Source: Rhodocytophaga aerolata
Lineage (GTDB): Bacteria > Bacteroidota > Bacteroidia > Cytophagales > 172606-1
NCBI RefSeq assembly: GCF_030503435.1
Contig: NZ_JAUKPO010000007.1
Location: 62,001-126,000, forward strand
DNA length: 64,000 nt
Direction of reading: 5' to 3'
Every line of letters starts with the position of its first letter. Position 1 is the first letter of the stretch. Below the pieces are notes generated by a model that saw nothing but the letters and a program-made list of their open reading frames with translations, had not been told where the DNA came from and ran no database searches. Made by a program: the position numbers and the translations under genes. Below, in pieces: positions 27,853 to 36,366 of this stretch.

Positions 27853-28023
27853 TTATTTTAGTGATTCCACAGTAGAAAAAGAAGGTGTTTTATTCTTCCG
27901 GCACTTATCGCTACAATACTTAACTGCTTCCCAGCAGTTTTGCCACTTCTTGCGCCAGCTAAAAGGCCGCTTACACACTTCACAGATCTTTTGCGGTAAA
28001 TCAGCTTTTTTCCGAATCTTCAT
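27853..28023 (-). CDS. DUF2256 zinc-ribbon-like small protein
   Basis: 56 residues starting MKIRKKADLPQKICEVCKR, then PFSWRKKWQNCWEAVKYCSDKC. Paired Cys (CEVC and C-x3-C) with the PFSWRKKW core are the DUF2256 signature. Its role is unknown; homologues are often found near cryptochrome/photolyase genes. It is divergent from the TIGR03643 gene with a 39-bp gap, and the two are commonly neighbours in Bacteroidota. Confidence 0.85.
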   Translation of the reverse strand: MKIRKKADLPQKICEVCKRPFSWRKKWQNCWEAVKYCSDKCRKNKTPSFSTVESLK

Positions 28024-28062
28024 AGAGCTAAAACAAAGTGCATTTCTAATTGTTTACTTACT

Positions 28063-28365
28063 ATGGGTAACTCTCGTGATACAAACTTAAACACAACTGA
28101 CCTAAACCGCATTATTGAAATGGCCTGGGAAGACCGCACGCCATTTGAAGCTATTCTGGTGCAGTTTGGGCTGAGCGAACAAGAAGTAATAAACCTAATG
28201 CGTAAAGAGCTGAAGCCTGGCAGCTGGCGTTTGTGGCGGGCAAGAGTACAAGGCAGAGTAACCAAGCATGCTTTAAGGCGCAGCAATTTAGTAGGCCGGT
28301 TTAAATGCAGCAGGCAAAAAGCTATCTCTCTCAACAAAATTTCCAAACGTGCCGGGAACAAATAG
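28063..28365 (+). CDS. TIGR03643/DUF2805 family protein
   Basis: 100 residues; NRIIEMAWEDRTPFEAILVQ, FGLSEQEVINLMRKELKPGS, and FRLWRARVQGR-like WRLWRARVQGRVTKH identify the TIGR03643 family. A small basic, helical protein of unknown function, often linked with photolyase-type genes and DUF2256, which is divergent next door here. No photolyase gene is in the window. Confidence 0.88.
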   Translation: MGNSRDTNLNTTDLNRIIEMAWEDRTPFEAILVQFGLSEQEVINLMRKELKPGSWRLWRARVQGRVTKHALRRSNLVGRFKCSRQKAISLNKISKRAGNK

Positions 28366-28469
28366 TGCCAGATATAGCTTTAGTCCTGTATACAAGTGTA
28401 TGAAGTTTTCTGTAGCTAATTGTGTTCTACAGAAATTGCAATTTTTTACTATACATTTGATTTCAGGGT

Positions 28470-29378
28470 ATGTGGGTCAAAAAAATTTGGGGGTACATTT
28501 CTATTTTCAAAGATGCTTACGAAAGGTTTAAGTCTAACAAACCTTTGCGTATGGCCTCTTCTACTGCTTATTTCACCATATTTGCCTTGCCTCCTATTCT
28601 AATTATTCTTATCAATTTATTAGGGGTGTTTCTGAATGAAAGAATCGTAAGTGGGGAATTGTTTGGAGAGTTGAAGGAAAGTTTTGGGGAAGCAGGTACA
28701 GCTCAATTAGAAACTATTTTTAATAACCTTCAGCAAAGAGAGGGCAACTGGCTTTTTACAGTGGGTGGAATTATCTTGCTTTTCTTTATTTCTACTACTC
28801 TATTTATTGTAGTACAAGGCTATATTGATGAGTTATGGGATATTAAACCCAGAAAAAGTAGCAAAAAAGAGGAGCTGACCCTTAGATTGAAACAACGGAT
28901 TATATCTCTGGGTATTATTATTTTTAGTGGCTTACTGGTGCTTTCCTCTCTAGTATCAGATACACTGCTCTATTTATTAGGCAGATACCTGGCCAAAACA
29001 ATTCCCCGCTACGATTTTGATATCATACATATTATTAGCCATTTTATTTCTATTGTGGTAGAAACTACCTGGTTTGCTGTGCTTTTTAAGTATTTGCCAA
29101 GTATGCGTACCGCATGGAAAGCCGTATTTGCCGGAGCAGTAGTAACCGGAATTATGTTTGAGTCGGGCAAAGTTATTATGGGGAAATTACTGGTAAACAG
29201 CGGCGTATCTTCTATTTATGGTGCCGCGGGCTCATTTGTTATTTTGCTCTTATTTATCTTTTATTCTTCGATGATCTTGTTTTACGGGGCCTCTTTTACC
29301 AAAACATTTGCCCAACATACCGGAAAGTATATGACACCTAAACCGTATGCAATTAAGTACGAAATTAAAGAACTATAA
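28470..29378 (+). CDS. YihY/BrkB-family inner-membrane protein
   Basis: 302 residues; the start MWVKKIWGYISIFKDAYERF leads into SNKPLRMASSTAYFTIFALPP, the family opening. About six membrane helices follow, with YIDELWDIKP, RTAWKAVFAGAVVTGIMFE and SSIYGAAGSFVILLLFIFYS as family motifs. Proteins of this group were once called ribonuclease BN but are membrane proteins of unclear function. It converges on the FabG-like gene and shares a hairpin terminator. Confidence 0.88.
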   Translation: MWVKKIWGYISIFKDAYERFKSNKPLRMASSTAYFTIFALPPILIILINLLGVFLNERIVSGELFGELKESFGEAGTAQLETIFNNLQQREGNWLFTVGGIILLFFISTTLFIVVQGYIDELWDIKPRKSSKKEELTLRLKQRIISLGIIIFSGLLVLSSLVSDTLLYLLGRYLAKTIPRYDFDIIHIISHFISIVVETTWFAVLFKYLPSMRTAWKAVFAGAVVTGIMFESGKVIMGKLLVNSGVSSIYGAAGSFVILLLFIFYSSMILFYGASFTKTFAQHTGKYMTPKPYAIKYEIKEL

Positions 29379-29382
29379 ATAA

Positions 29383-29413
29383 GAGCAGGCTTACATTTTT
29401 TGCAAGCCTGCTC
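29383..29413. terminator. bidirectional terminator between yihY-like and fabG-like genes
   Basis: GAGCAGGCTT / AAGCCTGCTC perfect 10-bp arms with an 11-nt loop, lying 4 bp after one stop and 7 bp before the other. Confidence 0.88.
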
Positions 29414-29420
29414 CTGTAAA

Positions 29421-30164
29421 TTACGCTACCATTCCTCCATCTACATGCAGCACAGTTCCATTAATAAATCCTGCTTCATCGGAAGCCAGGAACAAATAGG
29501 CATGGGTAACATCTTCTGGTGTGCCCATCCGGCCAACTGGTATCCGTTCTTTTGCCTGATTGATTAAATGGGGTGGAATATCTGCAGTCATCTCAGTGGC
29601 AATATACCCCGGAGCCACTGCATTTACTGTAATGCCTTTTCTGCCTAATTCCCTAGCCCATACCTTAGTCATGCCAATAATACCGGCTTTGGAAGCGGCA
29701 TAGTTGGTCTGTCCGAAGTTGCCATATACCCCTACTACGGAAGATGTATTAATAATTCTGCCATGTCCCTGCTCGAGCATATAAGGAGCTACAGCTTTAG
29801 TGCAGTTAAAAGCTCCTTTCAGGTTTACATCTATTACTTCGTCAAACTGCTCGGTGGTCATCTTTAGCAGCGAAGCATCTCTGATAATACCGGCATTATT
29901 AATCAAGATATCTATCCGGCCATACCGTTCAAAGACTGTTTTAGCTGCTGCTGCGGTAGAAACCAGGCTTGTAATATCTACTTCCGTGGAATCAGCAATC
30001 CAACCCTCACTAATAAGTTGTGTTATAAGAGCCGATGTTTTCTGCGCATTAATATCCCATATACAAACAATTGCTCCTTCTTCTGCAAATCGTTGCACAG
30101 CGGCCTTACCAATTCCCTGGGCGCCGCCTGTAATAATTGCTACTTTATCGGTTAGCTTGGCCAT
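29421..30164 (-). CDS. short-chain dehydrogenase, 3-oxoacyl-ACP reductase type
   Basis: 247 residues with a Rossmann fold: TGGAQGIGKAAVQ is the NAD(P) loop at residues 12-24, NNAGII near 88, the catalytic Ser in NTSSVVGVYG, Tyr-x3-Lys in NYAASKAG, and VAPGYIATEM. This is the FabG-like SDR layout, reducing 3-oxoacyl-ACP or a related ketone. Many paralogues of FabG exist, so the fatty-acid role is not certain. Its 5' end lies 291 bp from the thyA start, divergent. Confidence 0.88.
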   Translation of the reverse strand: MAKLTDKVAIITGGAQGIGKAAVQRFAEEGAIVCIWDINAQKTSALITQLISEGWIADSTEVDITSLVSTAAAAKTVFERYGRIDILINNAGIIRDASLLKMTTEQFDEVIDVNLKGAFNCTKAVAPYMLEQGHGRIINTSSVVGVYGNFGQTNYAASKAGIIGMTKVWARELGRKGITVNAVAPGYIATEMTADIPPHLINQAKERIPVGRMGTPEDVTHAYLFLASDEAGFINGTVLHVDGGMVA

Positions 30165-30455
30165 AGCATTACTGGTTTTAGTTGATGTTAAGGAAATAAG
30201 GGTTAATCAGTATTTTGGGCACAAAATATACAAAAAAGTAGGCTGCTAGGCAATATGAGTAGTTAGTAGAGCTAAGCATAAGGGGCTACCTCTCAGCTAA
30301 AAACTAGACACCATTTAGGCGACATTAACAATGTTTTCACTATGAAGGACTTACCAGATTGGATACACCACCCGATAAATTTAGAAAGGGCTATTCTTGT
30401 AGAAGAAGCGAAAAGCACCTAATTTCACTTACTCAATTATTATCCTCCTATTCCT

Positions 30456-30977
30456 ATGCAACAGTATATAGAGTTGATGCGCCATATTTTAGAAAAAGGT
30501 GTGCAGAAAGAAGACCGCACCGGTACAGGTACTCTAAGTGTATTTGGCTATCAAATGCGCTTTGATCTGGCTGAAGGATTCCCGCTGGTTACTACTAAAA
30601 AAGTGCATTTACGGTCTATTATACACGAACTGCTGTGGTTTTTAAAAGGAGCAACAAACATACAGTATCTTAAGGAAAATGGCGTATCTATCTGGGATGA
30701 ATGGGCTGATGTGAATGGGGAACTAGGGCCAGTATATGGAAAACAGTGGCGGAGCTGGGCTACTCCTTCCGGCGAAACGATCGATCAGATTTCGCAAGTT
30801 ATCCGGCAGGTTAAAAGCAATCCTGATTCTCGCCGCCTCATTGTAAGTGCATGGAATGTAGCAGATGTAGATAAAATGAAGCTGCCTCCCTGCCATGCTT
30901 TTTTCCAATTCTATGTAGCCAATGGAAGGCTTTCCTGCCAGTTATACCAGAGAAGTGCTGATGTATTCCTTTTGTAA
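30456..30977 (+). pseudogene. thyA: host thyA, 5' part (interrupted by the element)
   Basis: [20 protein letters not shown] begins a normal thymidylate synthase: [33 protein letters not shown] and the nucleophile Cys in [12 protein letters not shown]. It ends QRSADVFLL-stop, where the family has RSxDVFLGxPFN. The TAA comes from the element end (TTTGTAAGAG). Missing are the Asn of PFN, the HLYSNH substrate residues and the C-terminus, so the product should be inactive. Bases 30456-30970 are host sequence; the remainder of the gene is at 57601-57879. It would have made dTMP from dUMP with methylene-tetrahydrofolate. Confidence 0.93.
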
Positions 30978-31002
30978 GAGTAAAAATAAACTGGTGAATA
31001 CA
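30971..31002 (+). repeat. left terminal inverted repeat of the element
   Basis: Blocks TTTGTA, TAAAAAT and TGAATACA occur here in order with spacers of 4 and 7 nt. The same three blocks occur in reverse complement at the right end with spacers 4 and 4. The first block abuts host thyA sequence directly after TATTCCT. Confidence 0.8.
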
Positions 31003-31539
31003 AGGATTAATTATTACAGCTTTTTAGGATACCATTTGAATTAATTTAAGATGGCATACTAAGTTCTGTTCAAACTTAACATTTATCTATTCTAAACTAG
31101 CCCATCAGTAGCGACATACGCATATATATGTCAAACAAAAAGCGGCTAATTAGTCATCCTCCAGGACTTATCAATGGAGTAGCATAAGTTAATCTAATAT
31201 ATTGTAATGGATGATTAATTTAAAAGATACTAAAGAGCAATATATGACAACAAAACTTTTCTCCCTAGCCTTTATTATGCTCTTTAATCTAATAGCCTTG
31301 CTAGGCAAGCTCTCATTATCCTGTTTGTAAGATGGATAAGCCAAAAAAGAGAACCCTGTTGGAAAGTTATACTTGCTATGTTCCACCTGTTTCACCTATC
31401 ACCATGTACATTAGGCAGGATTAGCCTTTCAGAAGGGTTAAAAAACAAACAAAAAAGTACATTTTAATATAGAGAATAAAAAAAGACCGTTAGAGGAAGA
31501 AAATACATCCTGTTCAACTTTTAACCCAAGGCTTATTTT
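31003..31539. other. left subterminal region, no supported gene
   Basis: About 540 bp of AT-rich sequence between the left repeat and the porin-like gene. No ORF with protein-like composition and no clear hairpin terminator was seen. Subterminal recombinase-binding sites would be expected in such a place, but none can be defined by eye. Confidence 0.5.
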
Positions 31540-32169
31540 ATGAAAAAAACTCTTTTAGGCACCCTGTTTCTTCTTTTCACTTTCGCTCTTTCACTGCCAG
31601 GCTTTAGCCAGGTTAGCTGGGGTATTAAAGGGGGAGCAAATGTAGCTAATTTCAAAAGCCGGGACATAAATTACCTGGGCGGCAACCATAACCGGCTGGG
31701 CTATCACGCCGGTTTGTTTGCAGAGATTACTCTTAGCAGGAAAGTATTCTTTCAGCCCTCGCTGCTCTACTCGCTAAAAGGTTGGCATTCCAAACCGGAT
31801 GCTGGCTATGGCGCAGGAAGGGTAAGTTTTGATTATATAGATCTTCCCTTGCTTGCAGGCTACAGGCTTACAGATAAACTATCCCTTATGGCAGGGCCAG
31901 GGCTTGGCTATCTGATAAAAGCAAGAGCCATCCAGGAAGCTTCAGTAGATATTACAGGCCAATACAAAAAATTTGATGTGGGCATTTCAGGGACGGCCTC
32001 TTACAGCTTCACCCCCAGGCTAGGAATGCAGGTTAGCTATAGCTATGGACTGCGAAGGATTCATACGATTGGCATGTTGGAGCAGAATGGGAATTTTCGC
32101 AATGTTACCCGTGGAACAAACCGGGTGCTACAGGTGAGTGCCTATTATCTGATCAAAAAAAGGGGTTAG
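31540..32169 (+). CDS. PorT-like outer-membrane beta-barrel protein (cargo)
   Basis: 209 residues: signal peptide MKKTLLGTLFLLFTFALSLP, cleavage near GFSQ, then amphipathic strands (WGIKGGANVANFKS, FQPSLLYSLKG, YIDLPLLAGYRLTDKL, LMAGPGLGYLIKA) ending VLQVSAYYLIKKRG. Same 'outer membrane beta-barrel' class as the chromosomal gene at 21421-22032 but clearly a different sequence. It lies inside the element, convergent with the 396-residue gene, with a shared terminator. Its base composition is like the host, so it could have been picked up from a related genome. Confidence 0.8.
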   Translation: MKKTLLGTLFLLFTFALSLPGFSQVSWGIKGGANVANFKSRDINYLGGNHNRLGYHAGLFAEITLSRKVFFQPSLLYSLKGWHSKPDAGYGAGRVSFDYIDLPLLAGYRLTDKLSLMAGPGLGYLIKARAIQEASVDITGQYKKFDVGISGTASYSFTPRLGMQVSYSYGLRRIHTIGMLEQNGNFRNVTRGTNRVLQVSAYYLIKKRG

Positions 32170-32189
32170 CAAACTAACAATCACAAAAC

Positions 32190-32222
32190 AAAAAAGGATA
32201 AAGATGATCTCTATCCTTTTTT
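32190..32222. terminator. bidirectional terminator
   Basis: AAAAAAGGATA / TATCCTTTTTT arms with an 11-nt loop between two convergent genes; the A and T runs give a U-tract in both directions. Confidence 0.8.
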
Positions 32223-32242
32223 GTAATAAGTAGTTTTTATTT

Positions 32243-33433
32243 CTACAAGGGAGCGATGGGAAGAGCAGTACGCAAATTGAAAGTTCCTACCCAGTCATCT
32301 GTTAATGAATTCTGTTCCCGCTTGTAGAAAACTCCAATATTGAGTTTGGACTTGTTTCCATCTCCATAGAAATATACCCCACCTTCCCAGGCATGCGTAT
32401 TGGCTAGCTGGTAGAGTTCTCTTTCAGCATTTTCAATTACAATAGATTTGACGTTGCCAAAGAGGGCTACTTGTTGGATAGGGGCAAGAATTGCTTCCAA
32501 TGAATAAGTTGTCGTCGTATACTGACGGAATTCTCCCTCATAGGCAATCTTGCTATCTATCACTTGCCTGACAGTTCCACTACCAGGATCTATATATGCT
32601 GAAGTGATCGTTTGAACAGACTGCTTTTTAAGGCCACCTATATTATTATCTAAACCTCTGGTAATGTTAAAATTCATGTATATAAAGTCAGGCCGCCAAG
32701 GAAGACCTAAGGTGTATTTTCTGGCAAGCCACCCGACATCGGTTTTATTCCATGAAAAAAGGGTGTTTACGTCAAATCTTACAGACCAGCTACGATGATA
32801 AGGGTTGCTCAACTGTGAAGCAAAAACATTTGAAGATTTAAAAAACGCATATTTCGCATAATCAAATTTTGATCTTAAACTAAGCCAAGATATGCGTTTA
32901 GCCGTGTATAACCTTCCATTGGCTCCCCCAACTTTGCCTTCAATAATCTTTTCCCGCAAAGGTTCTCTATACTCAAAAGGTGTTTCATAGCCTGGGCTGG
33001 CGGTAGGAATAGAACCGAGACTAATAAATGGATTAGCTAATTGAGAAAGATTATTATCTATTTCTGGAGCATAAAAATATTTAGTTGCCGGCGAAGGAAG
33101 TAAAAAATGAACAATTACTTCGCCAGAGGAAGCAGGAAGCACCTGCTGGTCAAATAACCCGGTTAGATTCGTCGTCGTTCCCACAGATCCATTTGCTTGA
33201 GCATAAAACCTGTGGTAAATTGGCCTTACCAATTTTCCTTCAATACTGGTTTTGTCTTTCGTATAGGCTAGTTCAAATCCTTGCTGAAATCCTTTGATAA
33301 GTTTTGTAAAGTCAGTCTTCAGAACTTCTTGAAAGTCTATTGGATTTTCTGTAGAAGGAGATTGATCGTTTTGACACAATGCGGTCAGGCTGAGCATGGA
33401 ACATGCCAGCAGTACAAGTACTGTTTTTAGCAT
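32243..33433 (-). CDS. secreted, probably outer-membrane protein of unknown function (cargo)
   Basis: 396 residues with a signal peptide (MLKTVLVLLACSMLSLTALCQ). The mature part has alternating aromatic-polar strands, e.g. LVRPIYHRFYAQANGSVG, WSVRFDVNTLFSW, FIYMNFNITRG, YSLEAILAPIQQVALFGNV, and AWEGGVYFYGDG, and ends with strand-like FNLRTALPIAPL. This suggests a beta-barrel or a surface beta-rich protein. I recognise no family. The gap upstream (33434-33885) holds no supported gene, only a 25-codon coding-like fragment around 33730-33810 without a start codon. Confidence 0.65.
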   Translation of the reverse strand: MLKTVLVLLACSMLSLTALCQNDQSPSTENPIDFQEVLKTDFTKLIKGFQQGFELAYTKDKTSIEGKLVRPIYHRFYAQANGSVGTTTNLTGLFDQQVLPASSGEVIVHFLLPSPATKYFYAPEIDNNLSQLANPFISLGSIPTASPGYETPFEYREPLREKIIEGKVGGANGRLYTAKRISWLSLRSKFDYAKYAFFKSSNVFASQLSNPYHRSWSVRFDVNTLFSWNKTDVGWLARKYTLGLPWRPDFIYMNFNITRGLDNNIGGLKKQSVQTITSAYIDPGSGTVRQVIDSKIAYEGEFRQYTTTTYSLEAILAPIQQVALFGNVKSIVIENAERELYQLANTHAWEGGVYFYGDGNKSKLNIGVFYKREQNSLTDDWVGTFNLRTALPIAPL

Positions 33434-33885
33434 AAAATTTGGTGTAGTTTTTAGGTAATAACTTTCTGTAAGGAGGGCTTATAGTAAGTCTTTTTGCAGC
33501 AAATCTTGTTCCTGAAAAATGCATTTCTCTCTTATACATGAAATTTATTTTTCAAAAAAAACCATTGCTATTTTCCCCTTTTACCCATTCTTTAAAGGCT
33601 TAATCTATATTATTTCCGCAAAAGCTTTTGAAAAGGTGTATGCACAAATCAATTAAAAAAACATCATAAAATATACATCAAAATGAAGATATTGATGTGG
33701 TAGAACTAGCCTTCCTATAAAATGCAGTAAAGCAGGTGTTTTCTAAGGAGTTTGCTGCAAAAAGGGTGGAGAAGAGAGATAAAGCACGTTGGAAATTACT
33801 TAAAGCCTAGAGAGGGGGTTGAATTAGAAAACTTCGTTCTCATTTTTCTAAATAAGATTTCTTTTAATAAACAAAGGCTCTCTTA

Positions 33886-34331
33886 ATGGCAAACTTAGAA
33901 AATAATTTTAAACAGCAGTACAAAGTATTAGGCATCATAGATGATGTCAATGAGTGTGGCTGTTGTGGAAGAATCAACTCAAAGGCCACTGTAGCCATGA
34001 AATCCTATACTAGCGGACAGGTGAGGTGCATTATTTTGACTCCCATTGTGCGCTGGTGATGAAGCTAATCAGCGTGGAAGAGGAAAAAGAATTTAAAAAG
34101 AAGATAGCCCGGATTGCCCCTTATTGGCAGAAAGTGATGAGAGAGGCTCATAGCTATACCTTTGAGCGGGTAATCACCGGCAATGGCTTTAGAGTGAAAG
34201 ACCATGCTACCCTGCAAGAGCTACGCAATAAAGGCATCTCTTATGCTAAAGAGGCCCTTTCGGATTACCGCCGTATGCTCCATGAGTATGAGACTTCCCA
34301 TAAGATGAAACTCACCAGATTTGAAGACTAA
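33886..34331 (+). pseudogene. Cys-rich (zinc-site-like) protein broken by a one-base deletion
   Basis: The frame from the ATG at 33886 reads MANLENNFKQQYKVLGIIDD and then NECGCCGRINSKATVAMKSY, and ends at a TGA at 34057-34059. A second frame open from about 34014 reads TGEVHYFDSHCALVMKLISV and continues to 34331. Inserting one base near 34016 joins them into 148 residues with the pattern CGCCG ... HYF.SHC, a likely metal-binding site as seen in small zinc proteins of plasmids and phages. The C-terminal half is helical and charged. The break is real or a base-call error; the product is unknown. Confidence 0.55.
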
Positions 34332-34334
34332 GTT

Positions 34335-34436
34335 ATGCAAACAAACAAAGTACAGGAGTGGATAGAAACCCTTGCCTGCAGAAAAGGAATTATGGATCTA
34401 GCCGGGCGGCTTGAAAGCGGCCTTTCTTTTACTTAA
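34335..34436 (+). CDS. small ORF (33 aa) after the Cys-rich gene
   Basis: Starts with ATG 3 bp after the preceding stop and encodes MQTNKVQEWIETLACRKG followed by IMDLAGRLESGLSF. It ends 6 bp before a strong terminator, so it is probably the last reading frame of the same transcript. No family is recognised; it could be a remnant of a longer gene. Confidence 0.35.
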   Translation: MQTNKVQEWIETLACRKGIMDLAGRLESGLSFT

Positions 34437-34442
34437 TGACAT

Positions 34443-34472
34443 AAAGAAGAGGCTAGCGATAGCCTCTTCTTT
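34443..34472. terminator. bidirectional terminator
   Basis: Perfect 13-bp arms AAAGAAGAGGCTA / TAGCCTCTTCTTT with loop GCGA. It lies between the 33-aa ORF and the convergent 318-residue gene. Confidence 0.88.
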
Positions 34473-34503
34473 ATAATTCTTTCCTACTAATTTAACAGAT
34501 ATA

Positions 34504-35460
34504 TCAATAGTTAAATGTAAATATTAATGGCACTGCCCTTATCCTATTCATCATTCTATCTCCTTTCATAAATACAGCTACTTCAGAAACTACCATAAAG
34601 GTATGGGTTGTTTGTCGGTTAGAGAAAGTTAAATTCAAGGCATAGTAGGGTATATAAAAGGTATGAGCCATTGTATGGTAAAACTGAGAAGGAACCCACC
34701 AATAACCGGTAGTGCCTAGAACGCGTTGTTCCTCACCAATGTACGCTCTATCTTTATGGTGACCATAGATAGGATGTTTTCCGTCAGCTGTATAGAATCG
34801 AACGTTTGTAAAACATTTTTTACCCTGTAGGTTCTGAATGTATCCAGGTACCTGGATGATCATTCCTTCAACCTCACCTCTAGAACTGGGAACCCTTACA
34901 TTATGAATGATTAGCGGTGGATATGCGTTTAAAGCAGGAGTAGTATCAGCAACGGTTCTGGTAGTTACAAACCTCATGTACTCCATCTTATAACCATCAA
35001 CTATTTTTAATGTATTACTAGCATCAAAAGTTGGGATAGTGCCCTCCTTTACTTCTTTTATAACACCTTCTATAAATTGTCCGGCACCAGGGCTCTTAGA
35101 AAAATCTCTTTGTGCCTCTCGTAGTTGTTTTTCAACTGCTTGTTGCATAGCAGTCCCAGGAATGTTTGAAGGGCTAAATATTCCTCCAAAAAAACCTTTT
35201 CCTGTATAACTTTGTAAAATATCTTGAACACAATTTACTACGGTTGATGAAACACTCATATTAGTTCCGCCCACTGATACATTAACATTGGCTTGACCGC
35301 CCCTAGAGCCTCTGCCGCTCACAGAGTGACCAGCGGCGGCACCCCCACCCCCAGCACTACCACCTGTACCTGGTTCTCTGGCTGGCCCAGCTGGGTCAAG
35401 GCTTGCTGGACCTACAGCGATCTCTGCTATAGGCGGTTCTGATGGCTCTTTTGGTTCCAT
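34504..35460 (-). CDS. hypothetical protein with Gly/Ala/Pro-rich N-terminus (318 aa)
   Basis: Residues 1-60 are low-complexity: PKEPSEPPIAEIAVGPAS, then a run of Gly/Ala/Ser (SAGGGGAAAGHSVSGRGSRG), without signal peptide. After residue 75 the sequence becomes globular, with alternating strands in the last 150 residues: MEYMRFVTTRTVADTTPALN, GYWWVPSQFYHTMAHTFYIP and ALNLTFSNRQTTHTFMVVSE. No family recognised. The disordered head joined to a compact C-terminal domain is unusual in this neighbourhood. Single-gene unit inside the element. Confidence 0.6.
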   Translation of the reverse strand: MEPKEPSEPPIAEIAVGPASLDPAGPAREPGTGGSAGGGGAAAGHSVSGRGSRGGQANVNVSVGGTNMSVSSTVVNCVQDILQSYTGKGFFGGIFSPSNIPGTAMQQAVEKQLREAQRDFSKSPGAGQFIEGVIKEVKEGTIPTFDASNTLKIVDGYKMEYMRFVTTRTVADTTPALNAYPPLIIHNVRVPSSRGEVEGMIIQVPGYIQNLQGKKCFTNVRFYTADGKHPIYGHHKDRAYIGEEQRVLGTTGYWWVPSQFYHTMAHTFYIPYYALNLTFSNRQTTHTFMVVSEVAVFMKGDRMMNRIRAVPLIFTFNY

Positions 35461-35645
35461 AAATAATCAGTTTAATTAACAAGTAATATTAAAATTAATT
35501 GCAAGTGCTGCAAGACAATATTATAGAGAATAATTCCCCGTTGCAATACCTAGAATTAGGTATATTTTACTTAGAAAGCTAAACATACGTATGTAACATG
35601 AAAGTATTAGCAGTCTAGTTACAAAATCTCTATATTGCGTTCATA

Positions 35646-35744
35646 ATAGAGTAGGCTGAATGGTTAAGTGCCATCAGTGCGGATTGCGTAGCAATGGCTT
35701 GTGCCGCCCGTGTGGAATAAGTAGGTTCGACTCCTGCCCTCTAT
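35646..35744 (+). other. degenerate class II tRNA-like sequence
   Basis: A 6-bp acceptor stem ATAGAG/CTCTAT (7th pair mismatched), a D arm GGC-TGAATGGTTAAGT-GCC with the conserved A and GG of the D loop, and a complete T arm GTAGG-TTCGACT-CCTGC are all in tRNA order, most like tRNA-Ser/Leu class. The 48 nt between D and T arms allow no 5-bp/7-nt anticodon arm at any position. They instead fold as GCGG/CCGC around ATTGC-GTA-GCAAT. No encoded CCA. It is either a decayed tRNA brought by the element or a tRNA-mimic RNA. Confidence 0.5.
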
Positions 35745-36366
35745 TTAAAAATCCTCATACCCCAACAACAAGTTACTCCTTGCCTTCAAGGGCTAACTGC
35801 TCTTGATAAGTCTTCATCAACGGACCGTTTAGCACACAAAATGTTTTAGGATACATCACAAGAAGGTGTTTTTATACCAGTCGGTTTTGTCTCTGGCGGC
35901 CTCTTCACCTAAGTTAAATATGCGGTTATCAATAAAGAGATGATTGACTAGATTAAATATAGTAAATAGAAAGATAGTTTACAGATGGCAGTAAGGAGTA
36001 ATTTATGAAACAAGGGCTAAAGTAATTACACCATTTTGATTGAAAAGGCGAAGTTTGTATCTTTCTATAGATTGCTTCCCCACAGGGTAGTCCAGCAATG
36101 TTTTAAAAGTCGAAGGCTGTCAATTACGGCATTAGATTATTTACAAGGATCATATCCGGGTAGGGGAGGCGGTTTAATTATTTTTCGGAAATATAAAGCA
36201 GCAATTCATAGTCATTTTGTATATGATCTATTTGCCGAGAAAAACATTCACTTGTAAAAGCTTTTGCATTATCTAGAAATCTATTTTACCATCATCAATA
36301 AGTAAGATAGTGAGAGTTTAGAGATGCGGCTGTCGATAGGATATAAATGGATTATCGTTCTGATTC
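35745..36366. other. no supported gene; possible decayed coding sequence
   Basis: On the minus strand about 35970-35765 reads VNHLFIDNRIFNLGEEAARD and KTDWYKNTFL to a TGA, overlapped (TGATG) by a 28-codon frame MYPKTFCVLNGPLMKTYQEQ. The coding-like texture with stops suggests a broken gene. The 73-codon plus-strand ORF at 36036 has no convincing protein character. Confidence 0.3.

Noticed and set aside
30343-30423. 26-codon ORF upstream of thyA (MKDLPDWIHHPINLERAILV)
   Set aside because: Very short, no recognised family, and could occur by chance; coding is possible but not supported enough to list.
30957-30963. GCTGATG at both ends as a simple direct-repeat attachment site
   Set aside because: Joining the ends at this repeat would delete three conserved thyA codons (VFL), so the repeat is not the straightforward excision point.
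30958-30965. GATGTA at the left junction as the Tn554 core itself
   Set aside because: It matches the known Tn554 core by letters, but it lies inside thyA several bases from the repeat boundary and is not repeated at the right; probably chance.
35646-35744. Functional tRNA gene
   Set aside because: No anticodon stem-loop can be formed at any position between the D and T arms.
36036-36257. 73-codon ORF
   Set aside because: Composition is not protein-like, no family is recognised and it overlaps a decayed stretch.
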